Source of the DNA: Bacteroidia bacterium | GTDB lineage: Bacteria > Bacteroidota > Bacteroidia > J057 > JADKCL01 | DNA: 64,000 bases | NCBI GenBank assembly: GCA_020635905.1 | Contig: JACJYV010000006.1 | Span: forward strand, 186,001-250,000 | Direction: 5' to 3' | Shown: positions 15,330-22,777 of the stretch, in pieces | Layout of the letters: every line of letters starts with the position of its first letter | Position numbering within the stretch: the stretch's first letter is position 1 | Position numbers and translations under genes: made by a program | The notes under the pieces: generated by a model | What the model was told of the DNA's origin: nothing | The model's input: the letters and a program-made list of their open reading frames with translations, nothing else | Database searches by the model: none

Positions 15330-17031
15330 GGGTCCACTGAAAAAGTCATAAACAATTCAATGTGAATTAGTTGTGTTGATTTTTATACCTCAAAGTGCAA
15401 ACTTATGGTCATCAGATGATCAAAACCTTTGCACATGATCCGTTATAAGAGCCCCAAACAACTAAGTCTTGAGCTATTCAAATCCCCTTTTGAACGGGGT
15501 TTGGATGCTAAAAATCGCTGGGTAAAGCTGTCCCGAAGCCTTCCCTGGGACGAGATGGCCTCCATCTATTATCACAAGATGAGTTCTGACCAGGGAGCTC
15601 CAGGCAAGGATGCCAGAATCATGATTGGGGCAGTGATCATCAAACACAAGCTAAAGCTATCAGATCGGGAGGTGATTCAGCAGGTTCTGGAAAACCCTTA
15701 TTTGCAGTATTTTCTTGGTTTGGAGCGATTTACGAATAAGCCTGTCTTTGATCCGAGCCTGTTCCCAACCATTCGTAAGCGATTGGGAGTAGCGCAGTTC
15801 GAGGCTTTGAATGAAGAGATTTTGATCAAGGCGGGCTTGGTTGAGCGCAAAGAGGATGAACCTGAACCACCTAAAAATGACGGAGGTGGGACCGATTCAG
15901 ATGATGATCAGGAGGCCGAAAAGAAAGAGGCGGAATTACGTGAAAAGCCAAGAAAAGGCAAGCTGCTCATTGATGCGATGGTTAGCGAGCAGATGATCAA
16001 ACACCCTACTGACCTGGACCTGCTCAATGACAGCCGCGAAGAAGCAGAACGCTTGATTGACCTCTTGTATGTCCCAATTCCGGGAAAATTGAAGCCCAGG
16101 ACCTACCGCAAAGCAGCCAAAAATAAATACCTGGCTGTGGCCAAGCAGAGCAGGAAATCGAAGAGGACGGTTCGAAAGGCGATCCGCAAACAGTTGGGCT
16201 ATCTCAAGCGTGACCTGGGCATTCTGGATGAGATTTTGGACCAATATCCCGATCGATTTGAGCGCTTTACCCAACGGGACTTGAAGATTTATTGGGTGAT
16301 TCAACACATCTATCAGCAGCAAAAGTCCATGTATGAAAACAGAATCCACACCCACTCAGACCGTATCGTAAGCATTTATCAGCCCTGGGTACGTCCCATA
16401 GTGACGGGGAAGGCTTTTCCCAAAGTCCAGTTCGGATCGAAAAGCTCGGTCAGTCTGGTTGATGGATTTGCCTCAGTACACAAAATTGATTGGGACAATT
16501 ATAATGAAGGGGGCGACTTGCAGGGCCAGGTCAAAGATTTTGTCGAACGGCATGGTCATTACCCCGAATCAGTAGTCACAGATCAAAAATATGGGACCAG
16601 GGAGAATCGAAAATGGCTCAAGGAACGGGGCATCCGCTATTCAGGCAAGGCCCTGGGCAGACCCAAAAAGAACCCGGCCCCCGAAGAGATCCAGCTCAAA
16701 AAGCTCAAAAAACAGGAAAACAACATGCGCAGCCAGATTGAAGGTAAATTTGGCCAAGGCAAAAATGGCTATGGCTTGAGAAAGATCCGGGCCCGCCTGT
16801 CTGATACCAGTGAAAGCTGGATTGCAGCCATCTTCTTCGTAATGAACCTGGAATGGTTCTTACGTTCGACTTTTTTCAATTACCTGATCCATATCGGGAC
16901 CAGAGGCAACCTTTGGTCAGCCTTTTTGAAATTGAAAGCCCAAATCAGGGAGATATTTGGATATTTTGAAGTCACAGCCCATATAGAGCCGAAATTTGGC
17001 GGGGTTCGTGGGTGACTTTTTCAGCAGGCCC
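15330..17031 (+). mobile_element. Insertion sequence with DUF772/DDE transposase (IS5/IS1182-like)
   Basis: 1702 bp. Imperfect terminal inverted repeats: left GGGTCCACTGAAAAAGTCA (15330-15348), right, reverse-complemented, GGGCCTGCTGAAAAAGTCA (17031-17013), 16 of 19 identical. It is flanked on both sides by TACTTA (15324-15329 and 17032-17037), which fits a 6-bp target duplication, although the host array itself contains similar words. It carries one transposase gene on the plus strand and sits inside the 21-bp array. The transposase frame is intact, so the element may be active. Confidence 0.9.
15435..17015 (+). CDS. Transposase, DUF772 N-terminal and DDE domains (IS5/IS1182-like)
   Basis: 526 residues from the ATG at 15435; a TTG two codons upstream is the alternative. 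The N-terminal part has the InsH/DUF772 pattern (WVKLSRSLPWDEMASIYY... DARIMIGAVIIKHKLKLSDREVIQQV... YLQYFLGLERF). The middle carries a charged Asp/Glu linker (about 137-170), then LLIDAMVSEQMIKHPTDLDLLNDSREE with the first catalytic Asp, SLVDGFASVHKIDWDNYNEGGD, and a C-terminal half with VVTDQKYGTRENRKWL and IEGKFGQGKNGYGLRKIRARL. No frameshift or stop is seen. It fills almost the whole of the IS. Confidence 0.93.
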   Translation: MIRYKSPKQLSLELFKSPFERGLDAKNRWVKLSRSLPWDEMASIYYHKMSSDQGAPGKDARIMIGAVIIKHKLKLSDREVIQQVLENPYLQYFLGLERFTNKPVFDPSLFPTIRKRLGVAQFEALNEEILIKAGLVERKEDEPEPPKNDGGGTDSDDDQEAEKKEAELREKPRKGKLLIDAMVSEQMIKHPTDLDLLNDSREEAERLIDLLYVPIPGKLKPRTYRKAAKNKYLAVAKQSRKSKRTVRKAIRKQLGYLKRDLGILDEILDQYPDRFERFTQRDLKIYWVIQHIYQQQKSMYENRIHTHSDRIVSIYQPWVRPIVTGKAFPKVQFGSKSSVSLVDGFASVHKIDWDNYNEGGDLQGQVKDFVERHGHYPESVVTDQKYGTRENRKWLKERGIRYSGKALGRPKKNPAPEEIQLKKLKKQENNMRSQIEGKFGQGKNGYGLRKIRARLSDTSESWIAAIFFVMNLEWFLRSTFFNYLIHIGTRGNLWSAFLKLKAQIREIFGYFEVTAHIEPKFGGVRG

Positions 17032-17366
17032 TACTTAAGTACTTCTTAATACTTCCGAAGTACTTCTTAATACTTCCGAAGTACTTCTTAATACTTCCGA
17101 AGTACTTCTTAATACTTCCGAAGTACTTCTTAATACTTCCGAAGTACTTCTTAGTACTTCCGAAGTACTTCTTAGTACTTACTGAAGTACTTTTTAATAC
17201 TTCCGAAGTACTTCTTAATACTTCCGAAGTACTTTTAAGTACTTACTGAAGTACTTTAGCAGACTTCCGAAGTACTTTAGCAGAGCTCGGAAGTACTTTA
17301 GCAGACTTCCGAAGTACTTTAGCAGAGCTCCGAAGTACTTTAGCAGACTTACTGAAGCACTACTAA
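17032..17366. repeat. Palindromic 21-bp tandem array, about 15 units
   Basis: Units of 21 bp (22 in three places), each starting with GAAGTACTT. Early units hold the perfect palindrome GAAGTACTTC and continue TTAATACTTCC; later units change to GAAGTACTTTAGCAGACTTCC-like and GAGCTC variants, ordered along the array. Counting the fragment left of the IS, about 16 units. No spacers of unique sequence, so this is not CRISPR. The array runs up to the Rhs remnant. A 7-residue repeat reading frame on the minus strand (17215-17421) follows from the unit being a multiple of three. Confidence 0.92.
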
Positions 17367-17397
17367 GAAAGTGCCCGGGAAGGCTTGAAGTGTCTTT

Positions 17398-17907
17398 TTG
17401 GGGTGTTTTAGCAGGATGCAAACGGACTGCAATCGGACGCTGGCCAGCGGAGAGGGAGGTGATTACAAATCACCGATGGCCATTCAGATGAAAAGAAACC
17501 GGGTCATTTTTTTGCTGCGCCACCCGATTTTTCCCATGGGTTCGGTAACTTTAAACAATTCATTGATTACCGTGCGCAGAACCTCCATATCAGCAGTAGA
17601 GTCTCTTCAAGGTGATTACGAGCCAGATAAACCCGCCTGTCCCTTTGGGAATCCACATGTGGATCCACTGCCCAATTATGGTGGAGAGAGTTTCGGGCGT
17701 ACACCCGGGGATAAGCTTTATGAGCTTAAAAACCACTTGGGTAACGTCCTTGCTGTGGTTTCAGATTTGAAGCTGGGACAGGATGACTTTGCAGTAGATA
17801 CAGCTCAGTATTATTATGCGCAGCTGATGTCGGTGCAGGACTATCCCACAGGGACCACCTTGTGGTTATCCTTTCGGTTGGTTACAACCGAACAGGAAGT
17901 GGAATAA
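17398..17907 (+). pseudogene. Truncated, frameshifted Rhs repeat-associated core (5' part)
   Basis: The second half of this frame encodes the conserved end of an Rhs/YD-repeat protein: DKLYELKNHLGNVLAVVSDLKL then AQYYYAQLMSVQDY. The frame then fails: a 22-bp insertion at 17845-17866 shifts it by one and it stops at 17907. Reading across without the insertion continues as YPFGWLQPNRKW, YRYGFNEEEKDDEW and into the next entry, the normal Rhs core order. The long N-terminal YD-repeat shell and signal peptide of a full Rhs protein are absent; upstream there is only the 21-bp array. Residues 1 to about 90 have no Rhs features. I take it as an orphan or decayed cassette. Confidence 0.8.
17845..17866. 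other. 22-bp hairpin-forming insertion in the Rhs core
   Basis: Starts CCCACAGGG, loop-like ACCA, then CCTTGTGG. It sits between two TAT codons, so removing 22 (or 25) bp restores QDY(Y)PFG. Left arm CCACAGGG pairs with CCTTGTGG with one G-T wobble. A second perfect hairpin, TCGGTTG-GTTA-CAACCGA, follows at 17874-17891. Confidence 0.7.
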
Positions 17908-17974
17908 CCCGGATTACAGGTATGGGTTTAATGAGGAGGAGAAGGACGATGAGTGGAGTGGGAATGGGAATAAC

Positions 17975-18832
17975 ATGGACTTTGGGGCCAGGGTGTTGGA
18001 TTCGAGAGTGGGGCGGTGGTTGAGTGTGGATCCACTTACTAAAGAGTATCCTTCTCATAGTTCATATTCATTTGCTCTAAACAAACCAATAACCTGCATT
18101 GATCGGCTTGGGGAGTCGGTTTATCTGATTGTAAAAAAATATGAGTTTGATGAAAATTATAATCTCATCTGGACAGGAGGGTTAATGAAAATAAAAGTAA
18201 CCAAGGACTTTAATGTCAATCAATTAGTCGAAGAGGAATCTGAATTCCAGCTTTTGCAAGCATATGGAAATGCGCAGAAGGTTAAATTCGGGGATTTGGG
18301 GTTTTTCGAAGAAAGCACTTCTGAAGATATCTACATTTTTGTTGGTGATTTCACTGAATTAAATGCCATTTTGGAGGAACAGGGGGAAAAACAGGGCAGG
18401 GCAACGGGAATTACCAATACAGAATTTGAAGACAAAAGCTCAAACGGCATTGTTGATCTGGAAGAACTCTTTACCACGGGTGAACAATGGTACCGGGAGG
18501 GAAAAGTTTATGAACAGATATATGGTCTGGAAATCGAGGATACTGATAGAAAGAATTATTTCGTATCCATAAGCAAAGAGTTGCTTGAGGGACAGCTTGT
18601 TCGAAGAGGAGAGTCTCTGAACGAATTAAAAAAATTGAATGTCGAAAGGGAAAGTGTAAACACTGTTTTACATGAAGTTCTATGCCACGTTGTTTTTGAT
18701 TATTTGGGTGTGCCCAACGATAAAACCCAATATCATGACATCTGGCAGGATGATCTTGGTGATGATACAACGCGATCATATAAGGACAAGCTTTATGATG
18801 CTATTGATGAATCTATGGGAACCGATGAATAA
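17975..18832 (+). CDS. Rhs core end with toxin-like C-terminal tip
   Basis: 285 residues. Residues 1-46 are the Rhs core end (DFGARVLDSRVGRWLSVDPL, then YPSHSSYSFALNKPI and DRLG). The same frame is open back to 17828, so the true coding part starts earlier, but the first ATG is at 17975. After DRLG the sequence leaves Rhs and becomes an AT-rich variable tip of about 240 residues, as in polymorphic toxins. I do not recognise its family. It contains LHEVLCHVVFDYLG with HEVLCH (233-238), an HExxxH arrangement that could bind zinc, and YHDIW downstream. The lipoprotein gene overlaps its last 8 nt. Without a start or secretion signal it may be silent. Confidence 0.72.
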   Translation: MDFGARVLDSRVGRWLSVDPLTKEYPSHSSYSFALNKPITCIDRLGESVYLIVKKYEFDENYNLIWTGGLMKIKVTKDFNVNQLVEEESEFQLLQAYGNAQKVKFGDLGFFEESTSEDIYIFVGDFTELNAILEEQGEKQGRATGITNTEFEDKSSNGIVDLEELFTTGEQWYREGKVYEQIYGLEIEDTDRKNYFVSISKELLEGQLVRRGESLNELKKLNVERESVNTVLHEVLCHVVFDYLGVPNDKTQYHDIWQDDLGDDTTRSYKDKLYDAIDESMGTDE

Positions 18833-19415
18833 AAAAGTAGAAAAATTTTTTGCTACAGTGCTTCTCATTATATTTAGCTTATGCTGTAGTTGTTCTCCTC
18901 ACCCGATTATTAAGAGAGCATCTTCCGAGAAAGCTGCCTCACTCCGATATAATTGTACTTGTACCAGTTCTAATAATCCAGACTTTTTTGTTCAGGTTGA
19001 ACAGTACGATACCATTATTGAGCACCAAACTTATAAGTCATTATGGATTTCGTTAACTGCAAACCCCGAAAGACAGCCTGATTTTTTAAGAGTTTCAAAT
19101 GATTCTATTTTCATGCGAAACAACTTTTCAAGTGATCAGCTATTTGGCCTTTTTAATAGCTATAGTGAACAGCCTCGACCAGTTAAAAGCTCTGGGCTAT
19201 TAAGCGGTTTAATTTTAAGTGAAAATTCAAATGAGAGTGCTAACGGGGCTAAAGATGTTTATTTTTTTTCACTACAGAACCCTGGCCTTTCTTCTCACAC
19301 TCACAGAATTACATCATTAGAAATAGATTCGAACCTTTTCCTGAAAAGTTTCCGTTATTATAATGGATTTAATAAGTATTCCTGCACTGCACCATCCTCG
19401 CACCCCGAGGAATAA
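18825..19415 (+). CDS. Lipoprotein, possible immunity partner of the Rhs tip
   Basis: 196 residues from the ATG at 18825, which overlaps the stop of the tip gene by 8 nt. The N-terminus MNKKVEKFFATVLLIIFSL followed by cysteines at 20, 21 and 23 is a lipoprotein signal. The mature part is rich in Ser and Asn with no family I recognise. Position, overlap and shared low GC make it a candidate immunity protein for the tip; lipoprotein immunity proteins are known for toxins acting in the periplasm. The last ~10 residues and the stop codon are encoded inside the first unit of the 49-bp repeats, so the C-terminus may have been replaced. Confidence 0.6.
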   Translation: MNKKVEKFFATVLLIIFSLCCSCSPHPIIKRASSEKAASLRYNCTCTSSNNPDFFVQVEQYDTIIEHQTYKSLWISLTANPERQPDFLRVSNDSIFMRNNFSSDQLFGLFNSYSEQPRPVKSSGLLSGLILSENSNESANGAKDVYFFSLQNPGLSSHTHRITSLEIDSNLFLKSFRYYNGFNKYSCTAPSSHPEE

Positions 19416-19518
19416 CCCCTGCACCACCCCCGCAAACTCTGGAATAATGCGTCTCTTACAAGGACAATTCCTGCACCACCTCCGCAAACCCTGGAATAAA
19501 GCGCCCCTCACAAGAACA
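19387..19518. repeat. 49-bp direct repeats, one partial and two full copies
   Basis: Copies at 19418-19466 and 19470-19518 match over 49 bp (CCTGCACCACC-CCGCAAAC-CTGGAATAA...), with a truncated diverged copy at 19387-19415 that supplies the stop codon of the lipoprotein gene. Non-coding otherwise. Confidence 0.75.
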
Positions 19519-19697
19519 TCGATGTAAAAACGCCAGATTTAGACCACGAATATTGAATTTCCCTAACTATTTTTCCGGCCCATTACTGTTGTACCTGGTC
19601 CAAATTTTCCGGGCCGAAAATGAAGGGGAGGTCGGGGTTGAGTTTGAGTTCGGGTGCGGGTGCGGGTTTGAGTTCGGGTTTGGGTGGAGGCTTCGCC
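19519..19697. other. Intergenic spacer with G-rich GGTTTGAGTTCGGG copies
   Basis: Around 19620-19695 short G-rich words (GGTTTGAGTTCGGGT, GGTGCGGGTGCGGG) recall the minisatellite at 11.6-12.0 kb, followed by a small palindrome GGCTTCGCC. No gene seen. Confidence 0.5.
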
Positions 19698-20369
19698 TCA
19701 GTCGTCCCCCTGACGTTTGATATAAAAGGTAGCCTTCAGGCGGATTTTATCTCCTTTGGCCACGGCTGTTCCGCTGTCAGAATTGATGGGCTGCACCATT
19801 ACATCCAGGTTGGCTTCGTACTCCATTTCCTTCAGCCACTCCTCGCGGCCGGCCTCGATGGTCACCGGAAACACTTTGATGGTGCCGCTTACCGCCCGGT
19901 AATCGACGGATTCATAATAAGATTGGTACTCGTACTCGGTCGGGCCCTTATTCCGGCTCAGGAATACAAAAGCCTTGCCATCGGGCGGGGTGCCCTCCAT
20001 TTCGCCCAGGTCGCCGGGCAGGGCAATGCTAAGCCGGGTTTCGCCCTTCACGGGCGGCATCAATATATAAAATCCCCATTCGCGGGCCACAAACAGTTCC
20101 TGCAATTCATCCACCGGGCCGACATAGCGCATAAAAAGGTAGCCTTTGGCCGTCTCGTGCACATCATTCACAAAGCACAAATCATTGAAAGGAAGGGCCG
20201 CCGTGTCGCTGCTCTTCACATAAAACATATTGCAATAGCCATATTTGGTTTCACCCTCATCTGAGACCGTGCCCCGCCCGAAGCCATTCAGTCCCTGAGC
20301 GAAAATACCTGCAGGAAGCAGGCCCAATAGTGCGACCCCAAGGAAAATAATCTTTCCCAAATTTTTCAT
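19698..20369 (-). CDS. Secreted protein of unknown function
   Basis: 223 residues with a clear signal peptide: MKNLGKIIFLGVALLGLLPAG ending near FAQ. The mature part is mixed charged and aromatic, with no motif I recognise. It ends RLKATFYIKRQGDD and has no T9SS domain. Neighbours are unrelated: the Rhs-linked lipoprotein converges on its 3' side and lysS lies on the other strand. Codon use resembles the core genes rather than the AT-rich tip region, so it is likely a resident gene. The ATG at 20369 is the only start that keeps the signal peptide first. Confidence 0.7.
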   Translation of the reverse strand: MKNLGKIIFLGVALLGLLPAGIFAQGLNGFGRGTVSDEGETKYGYCNMFYVKSSDTAALPFNDLCFVNDVHETAKGYLFMRYVGPVDELQELFVAREWGFYILMPPVKGETRLSIALPGDLGEMEGTPPDGKAFVFLSRNKGPTEYEYQSYYESVDYRAVSGTIKVFPVTIEAGREEWLKEMEYEANLDVMVQPINSDSGTAVAKGDKIRLKATFYIKRQGDD

Positions 20370-20483
20370 TTGCCTTTCTTACTGTTGACCCAATTCTTCC
20401 ACCCCGGCCTGTTCCACTTTCATAATCCTGAATCAATTTACTAAAATTCCAACGAATGAGAAAGATTCCCGTTTTTGAGCGAA

Positions 20484-20578
20484 CAGCGGTCAGCATTCAG
20501 CGATCAGCGGTCAGCGATCAGCGGTCAGCGATCAGCGGTCAGCGATCAGCGGTCAGCGATCAGCGGTCAGCGATCAGC
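20484..20578. repeat. 14-bp tandem repeat made of two 7-bp halves
   Basis: Alternating GCGATCA and GCGGTCA, about six 14-bp units, preceded by a degenerate start. An ORF through it (20456-20659) is a product of the repeat. Confidence 0.88.
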
Positions 20579-20818
20579 CAAGCCCCGAAAAGCAAAGCTT
20601 TTCACTCAAAAAACCTCCTGACCACTCCTATTGACTCCGTGGCTCTGTGTTTAATCTAAACAAAGAAGCGAAAGCTTCCCCATCAAAAAACTTGGTGATC
20701 TTTGTGTCTTTGTGTTGAAAATTATCCCCCCAGGCGAAAGCCCGAAATTCAGGTTTCCGTGAATTTTCACCCGACAATTAAAATCAGGCGATCCACTTCA
20801 AATAATGGACAAAATCCA
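20579..20818. other. Gene-free leader region of lysS with small hairpins
   Basis: Contains perfect hairpins GAAAAGC-AAA-GCTTTTC (20587-20603) and GAAGC-GAAA-GCTTC (20665-20678), a GGCGAAAGCC (near 20733), and a CTTGGTGATCTTTGTGTCTTTGTG word (near 20690), similar to a word at about 14980. No gene, and no T-tract that would make the hairpins terminators. Confidence 0.5.
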
Positions 20819-20826
20819 TAACTTTG
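20819..20826 (+). promoter_or_regulatory. -7 box for lysS
   Basis: TAACTTTG matches TAnnTTTG and lies 19 nt upstream of the lysS ATG. The -33 region is weak. Confidence 0.55.
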
Positions 20827-20845
20827 CGCCTAAATTTTCTACAAA

Positions 20846-22570
20846 ATGAACGAGTTGTTTCTTTCAGATCAGGAGCGTGAACGCCGGGACGAATTGCGTC
20901 AGTTGAAGGAGTTGGGGATCAATCCCTACCCGGCCGAAGGCTACCCGGTCACCCACAAAGCAAGTGAAATATTGCAGGGCTTCTCTGCCAACGAAGCCGC
21001 CTTTCAGGAAGTCGCCATTGCCGGCCGCATCATCCGCAAACGGATTATGGGCAAGGCCTCTTTTGCCGTTCTGGCCGATTCTTCCGACGAAATCCAGATT
21101 TACATCAGCCGCGACGACATCTGTCCGGATGAAAATAAGGAACTCTACAACGCCGTATTCAAAAAGCTGGTCAGCCCCGGCGACATCATTGGGGTGAAAG
21201 GGTTTGTGTTTACCACCCAGACCGGCGAAATCACCCTGCATGTGAAGGAAATGACCTTCCTGTCCAAGGTGCTCCGCCCCATCGAATTTCCCCGCGAACT
21301 CGAAGACGGCCGCCTCTACGACACCTTCAGCGACCAGGAAATGCGCTACCGCATGCGCTACCTGGACATGATCGTGCACCCCAGGGTGCGGGAAACCTTC
21401 CTTAAGAGGACCAAAATGGTGCAGTCCATGCGCAATTTCCTCAACGAAAAAGGCTATCTGGAAGTGGAAACCCCCATTTTGCAGCCTTTGTACGGGGGAG
21501 CCGCCGCACGACCTTTCAAAACGCACCACAATACCCTCGACATGACCCTCTATCTGAGGATCGCCAACGAACTGTACCTGAAAAGGCTGATCGTGGGTGG
21601 CTATGACGGGGTGTACGAATTTTCCAAAGACTTCCGCAACGAAGGCATGAGTCGCTTTCACAACCCAGAATTTACCCAGGTGGAATTGTACGTGGCTTAT
21701 AAAGACTACTTCTGGATGATGGATCTGGTGGAGGAAATGATCGAAAAAGCCGCCCTCGACACCACGGGCAGCACCGAGGTGCAGGTGGGAGAGCACCTCA
21801 TCAACTTCAAACGCCCCTGGAAACGCTACACCATGTTTGAAGCCATTCAGGAATACACCGGGATCGACATTTCAGAAATGGACGAAGCAGGGCTGCGGGC
21901 CACGGCTCAAAAGCTGAAAATCGAGGTGGACGACACTATGGGCAAGGGCAAACTGATTGACGAAATTTTCGGCGAGACGGTGGAGCACAAGCTGATTCAG
22001 CCCACTTTCATCACAGATTATCCGGTGGAAATGAGTCCATTGGCCAAAAAGCACCGCAGCAAAGAAGGATTGGTGGAACGCTTTGAAGCCATCTGTAACG
22101 GAAAGGAAATTCTGAATTCGTTTTCCGAACTGAATGACCCCATTGACCAGCGGGAGCGCTTCATGGAGCAACTCGAACTAGGCAAGCGCGGCGACGAGGA
22201 AGCCATGGTGCTGGACGAGGACTTTTTGCGGGCCCTGGAATTTGGCATGCCGCCGACCGCAGGTCTGGGCGTGGGCATCGACCGTCTCTCCATGATCATG
22301 ACCAATTCTCCTTCCATCCAGGATGTGCTGTTCTTTCCGCAAATGAAACCCGAGAAAAAATCTGAAGTGTCCTCCCCGGCTGATTTTGCCGCCGAAGGGG
22401 TACCCGCAGAATGGATTCAGGTACTGCAAAAAACCGGGGTCAGGAATGTGGAGGAACTCAAAAAAGCCAATCCCAATAAAGTCTTTCAGGACCTTTGCGG
22501 GCTCAATAAAAAACTCAAACTGGGACTGACCAATCCCCGCAAGGAAGAGGTCGAGTCCTGGATCGCATAA
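20846..22570 (+). CDS. lysS: Lysyl-tRNA synthetase (class II)
   Basis: Charges tRNA-Lys with lysine. Visible: N-terminal OB-fold anticodon domain (about 50-150: VAIAGRIIRKRIMGKASFAVL), class II motif 1 around LNEKGYLEVETPIL, motif 2 FRNEGMSRFHNPEFTQVE, and motif 3 GLGVGIDRLSMI. After the usual end at FFPQMKP (about residue 505) there is an extra C-terminal domain of about 65 residues (WIQVLQKTGVRNVEELKKANP...), helical and helix-hairpin-helix-like, seen in many Bacteroidota LysS proteins. 574 residues. Single gene; a diverged repeat element follows directly after the stop. Confidence 0.98.
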   Translation: MNELFLSDQERERRDELRQLKELGINPYPAEGYPVTHKASEILQGFSANEAAFQEVAIAGRIIRKRIMGKASFAVLADSSDEIQIYISRDDICPDENKELYNAVFKKLVSPGDIIGVKGFVFTTQTGEITLHVKEMTFLSKVLRPIEFPRELEDGRLYDTFSDQEMRYRMRYLDMIVHPRVRETFLKRTKMVQSMRNFLNEKGYLEVETPILQPLYGGAAARPFKTHHNTLDMTLYLRIANELYLKRLIVGGYDGVYEFSKDFRNEGMSRFHNPEFTQVELYVAYKDYFWMMDLVEEMIEKAALDTTGSTEVQVGEHLINFKRPWKRYTMFEAIQEYTGIDISEMDEAGLRATAQKLKIEVDDTMGKGKLIDEIFGETVEHKLIQPTFITDYPVEMSPLAKKHRSKEGLVERFEAICNGKEILNSFSELNDPIDQRERFMEQLELGKRGDEEAMVLDEDFLRALEFGMPPTAGLGVGIDRLSMIMTNSPSIQDVLFFPQMKPEKKSEVSSPADFAAEGVPAEWIQVLQKTGVRNVEELKKANPNKVFQDLCGLNKKLKLGLTNPRKEEVESWIA

Positions 22571-22692
22571 TGGGGCCTCTAAAAGCAAAGAAGGTCAAGG
22601 CGGACGCAGGTGAAGAAAGCGCAATTTACTCCCGTAAATGAGCATTTATGAGCCAAGTCCAACGCAGAGATTCGCTGCTTTTAGAGGTTCCC
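22571..22692. repeat. Interspersed ~120-bp element, copy 2, with terminal inverted repeats
   Basis: Ends carry an inverted repeat: TGGGGCCTCTAAAAGC at the left and GCTTTTAGAGGTTCCCA at the right, 11 bp (CCTCTAAAAGC) perfect. A central hairpin ATTTAC-TCCC-GTAAAT (22624-22639). Its reverse complement aligns with 10588-10708. It starts at the lysS stop, so it might act as the lysS 3' end as well. Confidence 0.7.
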
Positions 22693-22715
22693 ATAATTTA
22701 CAATTGCCAAATCAT

Positions 22716-22746
22716 TTGGTATAAAACTGTACTATCCTTATCTTCA
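22716..22746 (+). promoter_or_regulatory. Possible promoter for the DUF349 gene
   Basis: TTG at 22716-22718, 20 bp, then TATCTTCA at 22739-22746, two bases off the TAnnTTTG box. Weak. Confidence 0.3.
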
Positions 22747-22777
22747 AAGAAGATACACCGTCATTAATAACTTCGAC

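Noticed and set aside
15297..17366. Tandem arrays as CRISPR
   Set aside because: Units are contiguous without unique spacers, and no cas genes are near.
15297..17366. Palindromic array as a replication origin
   Set aside because: No DnaA boxes, dnaA or parAB genes were seen and the array lies in an accessory zone.
17215..17421. Minus-strand ORF with a 7-residue LLKYFGS repeat
   Set aside because: A product of the 21-bp array; no start signal and no partner.
20456..20659. 67-residue ORF
   Set aside because: Encoded by the 14-bp tandem repeat (RSAVSDQ-type repeat).
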